Numbered from the stretch's first letter, positions 45,626-54,837 are shown. The stretch: 64,000 nucleotides of DNA from Aureimonas sp. AU20 (GCF_001442755.1 NZ_CP006367.1:930001-994000); one strand, 5' to 3'. Notes: generated from the sequence alone by a model not told the origin. A program made the numbers and translations.

Positions 45626-47641
45626 ATGGCTGAGAGCACGCACGACCAGGGTGAGACGGGACGCTCCACGGGCTCCTATCGCGTGCTTGCGCGCAAGTAC
45701 CGGCCGCGCTCCTTCGACGACCTGATCGGCCAGGAGCCGATGGTGCGCACGCTGACCAACGCCTTCGAGGCGAACCGCATCGCCCAGGCCTGGATGCTGA
45801 CGGGCGTGCGCGGCGTCGGCAAGACCACCACGGCCCGCATCCTGGCCCGCGCCCTGAACTACGAGACCGCAACGGTCCACCAGCCGACCATCCACATGAT
45901 CGAGCCGGGCGTCCACGATCAGGCCATCATGGAAGGCCGGCATGTCGACGTGGTGGAGATGGATGCCGCCTCCCACACCGGCATCGACGACATTCGCGAG
46001 ATCATCGCCCAGGTGCGCTACCGCCCCGTTTCGGCGCGCTACAAGGTCTATATCATCGACGAGGTGCACATGCTCTCGACGCAGGCCTTCAACGGCCTGC
46101 TGAAGACGCTGGAAGAGCCGCCCGAGCATGTGAAGTTCGTCTTCGCCACGACCGAGATCCGCAAGGTTCCCATCACCGTCCTGTCGCGCTGCCAGCGCTT
46201 CGACCTGCGCCGCGTCGACCCCGCCACGATGATGGCGCATCTCAATCGCGTGCTCGGCGCCGAGAAGGTGGAGGCCGAGGAGCCCGCGCTGCGGCTGATC
46301 GCCCGCGCCTCGGAAGGCTCGGTGCGCGACGCGCTGTCGCTTACCGATCAGGCCATCGCCCATGGCGCGGGCCATGTCTCGGCCGCCACCGTGCGCGACA
46401 TGCTGGGTCTCGCCGACCGCGCCCGCGTCGTGGATCTGTTCGAACTTCTGATGAAGGGCGACGGCGCGGCCGCGCTGCGCGAGTTTTCCGAGCAGTATCA
46501 GGCCGGGGCCGATCCGGTCGTGGTGCTGACGGATCTCGCCGATTTCACCCATCTCGTCACCTCGCTGCGCTTCGTGCCGGAAACGGCGGGCGACGCCTCG
46601 CTTTCGCCCGACGAGGTGGAGCGCGGGCGCGACTTCGCCGCGCGCCTCTCCGTGCGCACCCTGTCGGAAGTCTGGCAGATGCTGCTCAAGGCGATCGAGG
46701 AGGCGCGCGCCGCCGCCTCGCCGCGCCAGGCCGCCGAGATGGCGCTGATTCGCATCGCCCATGCCGCCGACCTGCCCTCGCCGGACGAGCTCCTGAAGCT
46801 CCTGCGCGAAGGCGGCGACCAGCTCGCCCGCATCGGCGCTTCGGTCGGTTCCGCCGGTGCGGGGGCGCGTTCCAATAATGGGGGGCCGAACGGCGGCTCG
46901 CCCAATGCCGGCTCGCCGAATGGCGGCGGCACGACAGATGCCCGCGCTTCTTCGCCCTCGGGCGGCGAGGGGCCGGGTGCCCCCGCGCCCGTCATGCAGC
47001 TGCGCACCATTCCCGGCGGGGGCCAGTCGCTGGCCGCGCGCATGGCCGCGCCCGCGCCGGACGCGCAGCCCGCCCGCTTCGGCGCGGCGGAGCCGGTGGC
47101 GCCCGAGGCCATGCCGGCCTCCCTGCGCGATCTCGAAAAGCTCGCGACCGAGAAGCGCGATTCGCTGATGAAGGCGCGCATTCGGCGCTATCTGCGCCTC
47201 GTGCGCATCGAGCCGGGGCGGCTGGAATTCTGCCCGGCCGACGGCGCGCCGGTGACGCTCGCGGCCGATCTGCAGAAGCGCCTCTTCGACTGGACCGGAG
47301 TGCGCTGGTCGATCAGCGTGGCGCCGGGCGGCGGCGAGACGCTGGAGGAAATCGAGGCCGCGCGGCGCGCGGCGCTGATCCGCGAGGCCGAGGCCGACCC
47401 GGATGTCGCGGCGATCCTGGCCGCCATGCCGGGCGCCAAGGTGCTCGAGGTGCGCCTGCGCGGCGAGCCCGAGCCGGAAGCCACGCGGGAACCTGCGGAG
47501 CCCACGGAGGCTTTCCTCGCCGATGACGGTCTGCCCGAGCAGTACGATGTCGGCGAGCCCGACCTTGGCATGGGCGGGCCGGATGACGACATGGAGTTCG
47601 ACGCCTCGCTCGATCCGAGCGAAGCCGAAGACGACGACTGA
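45626..47641 (+). CDS. dnaX: DNA polymerase III subunit gamma/tau
   Basis: 671 aa. N-terminal AAA+ clamp-loader domain: YRPRSFDDLIGQEPMVRTL, Walker A GVRGVGKTT at 60-68, DEVHMLSTQAFNGLLKTLEE and the SRC arginine finger motif. The zinc-module segment after Walker A has no Cys at all, unlike E. coli. A Gly/Pro/Asn-rich linker precedes a tau-like C-terminal domain and an acidic tail. It organises the replisome. ybaB and recR follow in the classic order. Confidence 0.94.
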   Translation: MAESTHDQGETGRSTGSYRVLARKYRPRSFDDLIGQEPMVRTLTNAFEANRIAQAWMLTGVRGVGKTTTARILARALNYETATVHQPTIHMIEPGVHDQAIMEGRHVDVVEMDAASHTGIDDIREIIAQVRYRPVSARYKVYIIDEVHMLSTQAFNGLLKTLEEPPEHVKFVFATTEIRKVPITVLSRCQRFDLRRVDPATMMAHLNRVLGAEKVEAEEPALRLIARASEGSVRDALSLTDQAIAHGAGHVSAATVRDMLGLADRARVVDLFELLMKGDGAAALREFSEQYQAGADPVVVLTDLADFTHLVTSLRFVPETAGDASLSPDEVERGRDFAARLSVRTLSEVWQMLLKAIEEARAAASPRQAAEMALIRIAHAADLPSPDELLKLLREGGDQLARIGASVGSAGAGARSNNGGPNGGSPNAGSPNGGGTTDARASSPSGGEGPGAPAPVMQLRTIPGGGQSLAARMAAPAPDAQPARFGAAEPVAPEAMPASLRDLEKLATEKRDSLMKARIRRYLRLVRIEPGRLEFCPADGAPVTLAADLQKRLFDWTGVRWSISVAPGGGETLEEIEAARRAALIREAEADPDVAAILAAMPGAKVLEVRLRGEPEPEATREPAEPTEAFLADDGLPEQYDVGEPDLGMGGPDDDMEFDASLDPSEAEDDD

Positions 47642-47692
47642 CCGAGACCGCCGGACACCGGCGACCAACCCAGCCAAGGAGCGCAGCCCGGC

Positions 47693-48016
47693 ATGAAAGA
47701 TCTCATGGGCATGATGAAACAGGCCAAGGCCATGCAGGAGAAGATGGGCAATCTGCAGGCCGAGATCGCCGAGGCGAGTGCCACGGGCCAGGCCGGCGGC
47801 GGCGTCGTGTCGGTGACGCTGAAGGGCTCGGGCGAGCTGGAGTCGCTGAACCTCGACCCCTCGCTCCTCAAGGCCGACGAGAAGGACATTCTGGAAGACC
47901 TGATCGTCGCCGCCCATGCCGACGCCAAGCGCAAGCTCGACGCCCTGATCCAGGAAAAGACGCAGGCCCTCACCGCCGGCCTGCCGCTGCCCCCCGGCCT
48001 CAAGCTGCCCTTCTAG
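47693..48016 (+). CDS. YbaB/EbfC nucleoid-associated protein
   Basis: 107 aa. Starts [20 protein letters not shown], then [20 protein letters not shown] and [20 protein letters not shown], all typical of the dimeric DNA-binding YbaB family. It lies between dnaX and recR as in most bacteria. Confidence 0.95.
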   Translation: MKDLMGMMKQAKAMQEKMGNLQAEIAEASATGQAGGGVVSVTLKGSGELESLNLDPSLLKADEKDILEDLIVAAHADAKRKLDALIQEKTQALTAGLPLPPGLKLPF

Positions 48017-48037
48017 TCCTTCGCCCAAGGCCTGCCT

Positions 48038-48059
48038 GGGCGGCCCCGCGCGGCCGCCC
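48038..48059 (+). terminator. GC hairpin between ybaB and recR
   Basis: Perfect 8-bp stem GGGCGGCC / GGCCGCCC with a 6-base loop, 22 bases after the ybaB stop. No U-run, so it is more likely an attenuator or RNA-processing stem than a full terminator. Confidence 0.35.
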
Positions 48060-48101
48060 GCTCCTCGTTTCGACGACCCCTTCCCGAAAGCAGACGTCCG
48101 C

Positions 48102-48707
48102 ATGGCCAAGTCCATCGCCGGTCCGGAGATCGAGCGGCTGATCCAGCTTCTCGCCAAGCTTCCCGGCCTCGGCCCCCGCTCGGCGCGCCGGGCCGCGCTG
48201 CACCTCGTGAAACGGCGCGAGCAATTGCTTCGCCCGCTCGGCGCCGCCATGGCGGAAGCGGCCGAGGAGGTGAAGATCTGTTCCAATTGCGGCAATATCG
48301 ACTCGCGCGACCCTTGCACGATCTGCACCGACCCCGCACGCGACCGCTCCACCGTGGTGGTGGTGGAGGACGTGTCGGACCTTTGGGCGCTGGAGCGGGC
48401 CAAGGCGCTGAACGCCAGCTACCACGTGCTCGGCGGCGTCCTGTCGCCGCTGGAAGGCGTCGGGCCGGACGATCTCACCATCCGCCGCCTGGTGGAGCGC
48501 GTCGCCGAGGGCGGCATCTCGGAGATCGTCATCGCAGTGAACGCCACCGTCGAGGGCCAGACCACGGCCCATTACATCATCGACCAGCTCGACGGGTTCG
48601 AGGTCTCGGTGACGCGCCTCGCCCATGGCGTCCCCGTCGGCGGCGAGCTCGACTATCTCGACGAGGGCACGCTCTCGGCGGCGATGCGCTCGCGAACGAA
48701 GATCTAG
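48102..48707 (+). CDS. recR: Recombination mediator RecR
   Basis: 201 aa. A helix-hairpin-helix ([16 protein letters not shown]), a four-Cys zinc finger (Cys60, 63, 72, 75) and a Toprim domain ([14 protein letters not shown]) are in the usual order. With RecO it loads RecA at gaps. Its stop codon TAG overlaps the stop of the facing DUF4188 gene in a shared CTAG. Confidence 0.96.
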   Translation: MAKSIAGPEIERLIQLLAKLPGLGPRSARRAALHLVKRREQLLRPLGAAMAEAAEEVKICSNCGNIDSRDPCTICTDPARDRSTVVVVEDVSDLWALERAKALNASYHVLGGVLSPLEGVGPDDLTIRRLVERVAEGGISEIVIAVNATVEGQTTAHYIIDQLDGFEVSVTRLAHGVPVGGELDYLDEGTLSAAMRSRTKI

Positions 48708-49183
48708 CCGGCTGCCCGCCGCGCGTCCGCGTCGGCGCGCAGCCGGTCGCCGCCAGTCATGAAGGGGCCGGTCGGGGCGCGTTCGGGCGCGAAGCCGGCA
48801 AGGCCGCCGGGGCGATCCAGATTGACGTAGATCCCCTCGACCCCGCCTTTGGCGTGATAGGCCTCGTGCCAGAAGCCGCACGTCTGCGCGTCGCGCGAGA
48901 AATCGCGCCACCAGAGCGAATGCGGCGTCGCGCGCGTGAAGCGCTCCAGACTCTCGGGGTCGCGCCAATATTGACGAATGCCGACATGGTTCCAGCTATA
49001 AAGGAACTGCTGGTCCCAGAGCAGCCCTTCCGGTGGCTGGTCGCGCAGGCTTCGCAGCCCGCGCCCGATGCGCATCAGCGCCGGCACGCCGCGCCAGCCC
49101 CGCACCTGAAACCCCAGAAGCACGAGAACAAGATCGGGATGGGCCGAAAGGTCCACCGTCTGGCGATACGGTTTGGCTTGCAT
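48704..49183 (-). CDS. DUF4188 (monooxygenase-like) protein
   Basis: 159 aa. The body ([57 protein letters not shown]) fits the DUF4188 family, which has a dimeric alpha/beta-barrel-like fold near monooxygenases and haem-degrading enzymes; the reaction is unknown. The ATG at 49183 has GAGGG eight bases upstream. It is divergent from a TetR gene and two TetR-type operators lie between the two, so it is probably the repressed target. Confidence 0.75.
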   Translation of the reverse strand: MQAKPYRQTVDLSAHPDLVLVLLGFQVRGWRGVPALMRIGRGLRSLRDQPPEGLLWDQQFLYSWNHVGIRQYWRDPESLERFTRATPHSLWWRDFSRDAQTCGFWHEAYHAKGGVEGIYVNLDRPGGLAGFAPERAPTGPFMTGGDRLRADADARRAAG

Positions 49184-49198
49184 GACGATGCCCTCGCT

Positions 49199-49213
49199 GT
49201 TTACATCGTAAAC
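49199..49213. promoter_or_regulatory. TetR-type operator 1 (GTTTAC-ATC-GTAAAC)
   Basis: Perfect 6-3-6 palindrome in the 61-bp gap between the divergent DUF4188 and TetR genes, 16 bases from the DUF4188 start. Likely bound by the TetR protein encoded next to it. Confidence 0.7.
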
Positions 49214-49225
49214 GTAACGCGGAAT

Positions 49226-49240
49226 GTGTACGGTGTAAAC
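49226..49240. promoter_or_regulatory. TetR-type operator 2 (GTGTAC-GGT-GTAAAC)
   Basis: The same palindrome as operator 1 with one altered base in the left arm, centred 27 bp away, directly before the TetR ATG. Two sites suggest cooperative control of both genes. Confidence 0.65.
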
Positions 49241-49244
49241 AGGC

Positions 49245-49784
49245 ATGGCCACCGAAGACGGATCTTTGCGCGAGCGGCTGATCGCGGTGGCGGTCCAGGC
49301 GCTGGAGCGTGGCGAGAGCGATGTCAGCCTGCGTGCGTTGGCGCGCGAGGCCGGTGTCTCGGCCATGGCGCCCTACCGGCATTTCACCGACAAGGCCGCG
49401 CTGATGGGAGCCGTCGCCGGCCATGGCTTCGAGCAGCTTCGCGCCGCCGTTCTCGAAGCCGACGCGGAGGCGGAGGGCAGCGCGGCCGTGGTGGCGCAGG
49501 GGCTTGCCTATTACCGGTTCGCGCAGGCCCATCCGGCGCTGTTTCGCCTGATGTTCTCGGGCGCCTGCGACACGCCGAGCCCAAGCGGCGAGACGGCCTA
49601 TGGCGTGCTCGCCGCCCGCGTCGCGACGCTGACCGACGATCCCGACGCCGTGCTCGCCTGCTGGGCCCTGGTGCATGGGCTGGCGGTGCTGGCGCTCGAC
49701 CGCCAGGGGGCGCCGGGCGCGGGAGTGACCGGTGATCCCGCAAGCGTGCTGCGCCTTCTGGCGGACCGGCTCGCGAAGGCGTGA
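49245..49784 (+). CDS. TetR family regulator
   Basis: 179 aa. The N-terminal HTH is typical: DVSLRALAREAGVSAMAPYR then HFTDKAALMGAVAGHGFEQL. The C-terminal ligand domain includes WALVHGLAVLAL, a WHG-type motif found in TetR_C_33 members. It likely represses itself and the divergent DUF4188 gene through the two palindromes between them; the inducing ligand is unknown. Confidence 0.88.
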   Translation: MATEDGSLRERLIAVAVQALERGESDVSLRALAREAGVSAMAPYRHFTDKAALMGAVAGHGFEQLRAAVLEADAEAEGSAAVVAQGLAYYRFAQAHPALFRLMFSGACDTPSPSGETAYGVLAARVATLTDDPDAVLACWALVHGLAVLALDRQGAPGAGVTGDPASVLRLLADRLAKA

Positions 49785-49867
49785 ACCCGACCGCCACGAG
49801 ATCGGCGCAAGCTTGGCACAAGGAGCCTTCCGGCAGGAGTGGGACTTGCCTCGGGGGATTTTCGGAC

Positions 49868-51103
49868 ATGATGAAGCGCCTTGCGACCCTCCTCGTCGCC
49901 TTCGCGGCCCTTGCGAGCCCGGCGGCGGCCGCCTCCAAGCCGGAGATCGAAGCCGGTTTCCGCCGCTTCCTCGACACGGAAATCTGGCCGGAAGCGCGGG
50001 CGGGCGGCGTTTCGCGGCCGGTCTTCGACGCCGCCTTTCGCGGCGTGAAGCCCAATCTCACCCTGCCCGACCTGCAATTGCCCGGCGAGAAGCCGAAGGT
50101 GGAGGAGGTGAACCGGCAGGCCGAGTTCCAGAGCCCCGCCGGCTATTTCAACGAGCAAAAGATCGCCGGCGTGGTGCAGAAAGGCCGGGCGCTGCTCCAG
50201 ACCCATGCCGCGCTTCTCAAGCGCATCGAGGCCGAAACGGGCGTGCCGGGGCCGATCGTGCTCGCCGTCTGGGGTCGCGAGTCCGGCTATGGCGCGGCGA
50301 AGATTCCCTACAACGCCTTCGAGGTGCTGAGCACCAAGGCCTATCTCTCGCGCCGCAAGGACATGTTCCGAGCCGAGCTGATCGCCGCGCTGCAGATCGT
50401 CCAGGAAGGGCATCTTACCGTCGCCGACATGAAATCCTCCTGGGCCGGCGCGCTCGGCCAGCCGCAGTTCATGCCGTCCAAGTTCCGCGCCCTTGCGGTG
50501 GACGAGGATGGCGACGGCCGCCCCGACATCTGGCGCTCGGTGCCCGACACGCTGGCCTCGATCGCCCATTATCTCCAGAAGAGCGGCTGGCAGCGGGGCC
50601 GGCCCTGGGGCTACGAGGCGAGCTTCCCCGCCGGCGTTTCCTGCACCGGCGAGGGGCCGGACCGGCCGCGCCCGATCGCGGATTTCGCCAAGGCCGGCGT
50701 CGCGCGCGCCGCCGGGCGGCCCTTCCCAGCAGCGGAGCTTGCGCGCCCCGGCCATCTCCTGATGCCGGCGGGCCGCGCCGGGCCGGGCTTCGTCGCGACG
50801 CCCAATTTCTACGTCATCAAGGAATACAACAATTCCGATCTCTACGCCCTGTTCATCGGCCATGTCGCCGACCGGATCGCCGGCGGCGGCGCCTTTGCCG
50901 GGCGCTGGCCGGGCGCCTCCGGCCTGACGCGCGGCGACGTCTCGCGCCTGCAGGAGCGTCTTCAGCGCGCAGGCTACGATGTCGGCGGAACGGACGGGCT
51001 CGCCGGCTTCAAGACGCGCCGCTCCATCGGCGAGGCGGAGGAAAAGCTCGGCCTGCCCGCCACCTGCTGGCCGACGCCGGCCCTCGCCAAGCGGCTCGGA
51101 TGA
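49868..51103 (+). CDS. Lytic murein transglycosylase (MltB family) with PG-binding domain
   Basis: 411 aa. A signal peptide (MMKRLATLLVAFAALASPAA) precedes the MltB-type catalytic domain, with the catalytic Glu in VWGRESGYGAAK, then KSSWAGALGQPQFMPS and DGDGRPDIW. A C-terminal peptidoglycan-binding domain (RLQERLQRAGYDVGGTDGLA) follows. It cleaves glycan strands to anhydro-muropeptides in the periplasm. The ATG at 49868 directly begins the leader. Confidence 0.9.
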   Translation: MMKRLATLLVAFAALASPAAAASKPEIEAGFRRFLDTEIWPEARAGGVSRPVFDAAFRGVKPNLTLPDLQLPGEKPKVEEVNRQAEFQSPAGYFNEQKIAGVVQKGRALLQTHAALLKRIEAETGVPGPIVLAVWGRESGYGAAKIPYNAFEVLSTKAYLSRRKDMFRAELIAALQIVQEGHLTVADMKSSWAGALGQPQFMPSKFRALAVDEDGDGRPDIWRSVPDTLASIAHYLQKSGWQRGRPWGYEASFPAGVSCTGEGPDRPRPIADFAKAGVARAAGRPFPAAELARPGHLLMPAGRAGPGFVATPNFYVIKEYNNSDLYALFIGHVADRIAGGGAFAGRWPGASGLTRGDVSRLQERLQRAGYDVGGTDGLAGFKTRRSIGEAEEKLGLPATCWPTPALAKRLG

Positions 51104-51196
51104 CGCGTCTTCGGCTGAAAAGCGGTCGCGGCTAAGCCTGCTTCTTTAACCCCGCTGCCCTAGCTCCTTGGCAACGCCAGAAAGGAGCCGAGACCC

Positions 51197-52105
51197 ATGC
51201 CCGCCGCGCCCGAGGAAAGCACCGTCTTGAAGCGATCCATCGCGATGACGCTGCTCGTCGGGGCGACGGGGGTCGTCTTCGGCATTCTCTCGGGCTCGCT
51301 GTCCATCGCCTTCGACGGCGTCTTCTCCGTGGTGGACGCGTCGATGACCGGCATGGCGCTGCTCGTCACGCAGCTCATCGCGCGCGACACCAGTCGGCGC
51401 TTCCAGATGGGCTTCTGGCATTTCGAGCCCATGGTGCTCGCCTTCAACGGCGGGCTCCTTTCGCTCCTGTCCTTCTACGCCTTCGTCAACGCGGTGGGCA
51501 CGATCCTCGACGGCGGCCGGGCGCTCGAATTCGGCTGGGCCATCGTCTACAGCTTCTTCGTGGTCGTGGTCTGCGTCGTCATGGCGCTTTATGGGCGGCG
51601 CGCCAACCGCGTGATCGGCTCCTCCTTCATCGCGCTGGACGTCAAGGGCTGGACTATGTCCGCCGCGATCACCGCCGCCCTGCTTGGCGCCTTCATCGTC
51701 GCCTTCGCACTGGAGGGCACGGCCTATGCGCATTGGACGCCCTATGTCGATCCGGCGATCCTCGCCGTCCTGACGCTCTGCCTCATTCCCATGCCGTTGC
51801 GGACGGTGGTGCAGGCCGTGCACGACATCCTGCTGCTCGCCCCGGCCGATCTCGACGCCCTGGCGCGGCGCGTGGCGGACGAGACCGTCCAGCGCCACGG
51901 CTTCCTGCGCGCCCACACCTATGTCTCCAAGGCCGGACGCTCGCGCATGGTGGAGATCCATTTCGTCGTCCCCAGGGACCGGATGTTCGGCACGATCGAC
52001 GCCTTCGACGCGGTGCGCGAGGAAGTCGGCGCGGCCATCGGCGGCGCCGGCCCGGACCGTTGGCTGACCTTGGCGTTCACGGGTGACGAGAAATGGGCGG
52101 TTTGA
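51197..52105 (+). CDS. Cation diffusion facilitator (CDF) transporter with atypical metal site
   Basis: 302 aa, six helices and a C-terminal cytoplasmic domain (ARRVADETVQRHGFLRAHTY). It resembles CDF proteins, but the usual acidic/His pairs are altered: helix 2 reads FDGVFSVVDASMTG and helix 5 reads ALDVKGWTMSAA, so one partner of each pair seems to be Phe and Trp. It may carry a different cation from the zinc exporter at 31056, or bind metal differently. It has no His-rich loop. Confidence 0.82.
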   Translation: MPAAPEESTVLKRSIAMTLLVGATGVVFGILSGSLSIAFDGVFSVVDASMTGMALLVTQLIARDTSRRFQMGFWHFEPMVLAFNGGLLSLLSFYAFVNAVGTILDGGRALEFGWAIVYSFFVVVVCVVMALYGRRANRVIGSSFIALDVKGWTMSAAITAALLGAFIVAFALEGTAYAHWTPYVDPAILAVLTLCLIPMPLRTVVQAVHDILLLAPADLDALARRVADETVQRHGFLRAHTYVSKAGRSRMVEIHFVVPRDRMFGTIDAFDAVREEVGAAIGGAGPDRWLTLAFTGDEKWAV

Positions 52106-52267
52106 TCGGGCGGGCCGGGCTTCGATCCATCGATAAGAGCTTGGGCGATGGATCGGCTTTCTCCGAAGGGGCGTTTGATAGCGTCCTGAGTTTCAGTGCA
52201 TCCGTTAACGACTCTTAATTTCGACAAGCTATAGGATGGCGTCGAGCGTGATAACGGAGGGGTATCG

Positions 52268-52594
52268 TTGAACCGTTTCGATCGCGACCGTTTGATCGAG
52301 CGCGTCAAGATTGCTGCCGGAGCTATTGCTATAGGCGGCGGGGCAAGTTTCGCCGTCTTCGAACTCTACGGAGCTTGGAGCTACGGGACGATCCGAGCAC
52401 GCAGGCAGGGGATCGTGTCGATGCACGAAAACCCTGATGCCTTTTGGTTCTCCGTTGGTGTCTACGTGTTCTTTTTGGCTATGGTTTTGGCGGGAGCCGC
52501 CTTCATGGCCTGGGTGCGGAGCGGAGTGAAGCCGCCGAGAGCTCCGAGACCGCCCATGTTGGACCAAACCAAAATCGGTAAATTCGACCCGTAA
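52268..52594 (+). CDS. Small membrane protein of unknown function
   Basis: 108 aa from a TTG at 52268, supported by a GGAGGGG a few bases upstream. Two hydrophobic segments (about residues 14-32 and 59-83) flank a charged loop with YGTIRARRQGIVSMHENPDA. No family recognised. The region just upstream is richer in A/T than its surroundings, which might reflect a promoter or transferred DNA. Confidence 0.6.
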   Translation: MNRFDRDRLIERVKIAAGAIAIGGGASFAVFELYGAWSYGTIRARRQGIVSMHENPDAFWFSVGVYVFFLAMVLAGAAFMAWVRSGVKPPRAPRPPMLDQTKIGKFDP

Positions 52595-52743
52595 AGCACA
52601 TCGCCCATGCTCTTGGGCTTTGGTGGCGAGGTCCAATTTCGCAAAGCCCTTCCCGCAAGGTAATGGGCAGCTAGCGACCTTGGGGTTTTATGAGCAGGCT
52701 TGTTACCTGCAAGCCCATGCAAAGCCTCCGCCCATCTTACAAA

Positions 52744-52771
52744 AAGGCCCCCGGATCGCTCCGGGGGCTTT
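52744..52771. terminator. Rho-independent terminator downstream of phoX
   Basis: A 12-bp stem with one mismatch (GCCCCCGGA / TCCGGGGGC core) and a 4-base loop, flanked by A and T runs. It lies 18 bases after the phoX stop on minus and could also end the small membrane-protein transcript on plus. Confidence 0.8.
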
Positions 52772-52788
52772 GTCGGATGCCGCCGATC

Positions 52789-54816
52789 TCAGGCTATGCG
52801 CCCGCCGCCTTGCCTGGTGATGGCGACCACCGAGGGGCGGGTCGGCATGTCGGGCTGGAAGTCGGGCCAGCGGGTGGAGAGGTCCTCGTAATAGGACAGA
52901 CGGCCGAAGCCTTCCCAATCCTCCCCGCCGTCGCCGGGATGCTGCACGGCGACGAAGGCGGTCTGCATGTCGGGCAGGAGCAGGGGGCCGCACATTTCCG
53001 CGCCCACCGGCACGCGGAAGAAGAGCTTCGAGGTGCCGCGCGCCGCGCCTTCCGTCTCCACCGCCCAGAGCCCGTCCGTGCGGCCGGTGCCCTTGGGCGA
53101 GTTGCCATCTGTGGAGACCCAGAGCCGGCCCTCCGTGTCGACCGAGCAATTGTCCGGCATGCCGAACCAGCCGTTCTTCGTGGTCTCCGAGGAGAAGGTG
53201 GCGCCGACCTCGGCGACGCTGGGGTCGCCGCATTTCAAGAGCACTTCCCAGCGGCCCTTGGCGGCGGCGAAGTCGCCGCCCTCTTCATGGATCTCGATAA
53301 TGTGGCCGAAGGCGTTCTTGGCGCGCGGGTTGGCGGCGTCGACCTGCTCTTCCTTGCGCCGCGTGTTGTTGGTCAGCATGACGTAGACACGGCCGTTCGT
53401 GGCGTTCGGCTCCACGTCCTCCGGCCGGTCCATGGGCGTCGCGCCGAGAAGATCGGCGGCGCGGCGCGTCTCGATCAACACGTCGGCCTGGGTTTCGAAG
53501 CCGTTCTCGGCGGTGAGCTTGCCTTGGCCTTGGACCAGCGGCAGCCATTCCATCGTGCCGTCCTCGCCGAACTTGGCGACGAAGAGCGTGCCCTCGTCGA
53601 GAAGGCGCATATTGGCGGCGCGGTCGCCCTCGACGAAGCGATCCTTGGTCACGAACTTGTAGACATAGTCGAAGCGCTCGTCGTCACCGAGATAGAAGAC
53701 GACCCGCCCATCCTTCGAGACGATGGATTCGGCGCCCTCGTGCTTGAAGCGGCCGAGCGCGGTGCGCTTCTTGGGCACCGAGTTCGGGTCCATGACGTCG
53801 ACCTCGACCACCCAGCCGAAGCGGTTCGGCTCGTTGGGCGCCTTGGACACGTCGAAGCGCTCGTGAAAGCGCCCCCACTGATAGGTGCCCTCGGGAATGC
53901 CCATGCGCTTGTAGTTGGCGGCCTCGCGGTGGCCCTCCGGCAGCTTGCCGGTGAAGTAGCCGTGGATGTTCTCCTCGGCCATGATGTAGGTGCCCCAGGG
54001 CGTGACGCCGCCGGCGCAATTGTTGATCGTGCCGAAGACGCGGCGCCCGCTCGGGTCTGCTGCGGTCTGGAGGCGGAGGTGCCCGGCGGCGGGGCCGGTC
54101 AGTTCCATCTCGGTTCCGGCGGTGATGCGGCGGTTGAGCGCGCCGTCCCGCACCACCTGCCACTTGCCCTCCACCTTGCGGATTTCGACCACCGTGCCGC
54201 CATGGGCGGCCATCTCGATGTCGACGCGCGTCCGATCGGCGTCCTTGATAGCGAGAATCGGGATCTTCTTTTCCGGGTTCTTTTCGTCCGCCTTCTCGCT
54301 CAAGCTGACGATGCCGGGGAACATCAGATGCTCGTTCGTGTATTCGTGGTTCACTACCAGCAGCCCGTGCTCGGACGAGCCGTTCAGCGGAATGAAGCCG
54401 ACATAGTCGTTGTTGTAGCCGAACTGGCGGGCCTGGGCCTCCGGCGTCTGGTTGCGCGGGTCGAAGGCGGACGAGTCGGCAAAGAGCGGGTCGCCCCAGC
54501 GCAGCAGCACGTCGGCGTCGTAGCCGCTGGCGACATGATGCGTCTCGTCCACCCCGGCCTCGACCTCGGTGAAGTCGAAGCGCGAAGCCGGGCCTTCGGC
54601 CTTGGCGTCGCCCGCGCTCAGGAGCGCCACCGGGCCGAGCGTCGCCGCGATGGCGGTCGTGGCCAGCGCGCCGCGCAGCAGGTCGCGGCGCGAGAAGCGG
54701 GCGGTGATGATCTCGCCCATGGTGCGGTTTGCGGTGGGGTTCAGACCTTCGCCATCGGCATCCTCGAGCCGGCTGGTGGGAAAGGCGGCGTGGCGGGGCA
54801 GGGCGTGCTCGGTCAT
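52789..54816 (-). CDS. phoX: PhoX-type alkaline phosphatase (DUF839), Tat-exported
   Basis: 675 aa. A long N-terminal stretch holds the twin-arginine motif FSRRDLLRGAL (about residues 41-51). The body has PhoX features: YNNDYVGFIPLNG, HEYTNEHLMFPGI, NNCAGGVTPWGTYIMAEENI and GMPDNCSVDTEGRLW, where acidic and His residues bind Ca/Fe. It releases phosphate from organic esters outside the inner membrane. A Pho-box-like site at 54871-54888 suggests induction by phosphate starvation. Confidence 0.9.
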   Translation of the reverse strand: MTEHALPRHAAFPTSRLEDADGEGLNPTANRTMGEIITARFSRRDLLRGALATTAIAATLGPVALLSAGDAKAEGPASRFDFTEVEAGVDETHHVASGYDADVLLRWGDPLFADSSAFDPRNQTPEAQARQFGYNNDYVGFIPLNGSSEHGLLVVNHEYTNEHLMFPGIVSLSEKADEKNPEKKIPILAIKDADRTRVDIEMAAHGGTVVEIRKVEGKWQVVRDGALNRRITAGTEMELTGPAAGHLRLQTAADPSGRRVFGTINNCAGGVTPWGTYIMAEENIHGYFTGKLPEGHREAANYKRMGIPEGTYQWGRFHERFDVSKAPNEPNRFGWVVEVDVMDPNSVPKKRTALGRFKHEGAESIVSKDGRVVFYLGDDERFDYVYKFVTKDRFVEGDRAANMRLLDEGTLFVAKFGEDGTMEWLPLVQGQGKLTAENGFETQADVLIETRRAADLLGATPMDRPEDVEPNATNGRVYVMLTNNTRRKEEQVDAANPRAKNAFGHIIEIHEEGGDFAAAKGRWEVLLKCGDPSVAEVGATFSSETTKNGWFGMPDNCSVDTEGRLWVSTDGNSPKGTGRTDGLWAVETEGAARGTSKLFFRVPVGAEMCGPLLLPDMQTAFVAVQHPGDGGEDWEGFGRLSYYEDLSTRWPDFQPDMPTRPSVVAITRQGGGRIA

Positions 54817-54837
54817 CTCGGGTCCTTCGCGCTAGTC

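Noticed and set aside
44711..48403. A 1230-codon open frame on the minus strand through dnaX, ybaB and recR
   Set aside because: Only the last 200 codons (the methyltransferase-like gene) have recognisable domains; the rest is an antisense frame kept open by high GC opposite well-supported genes.
52205..52218. Possible CtrA site (TTAACGACTCTTAA)
   Set aside because: The spacer is six bases rather than seven and there is no cell-cycle gene next to it.
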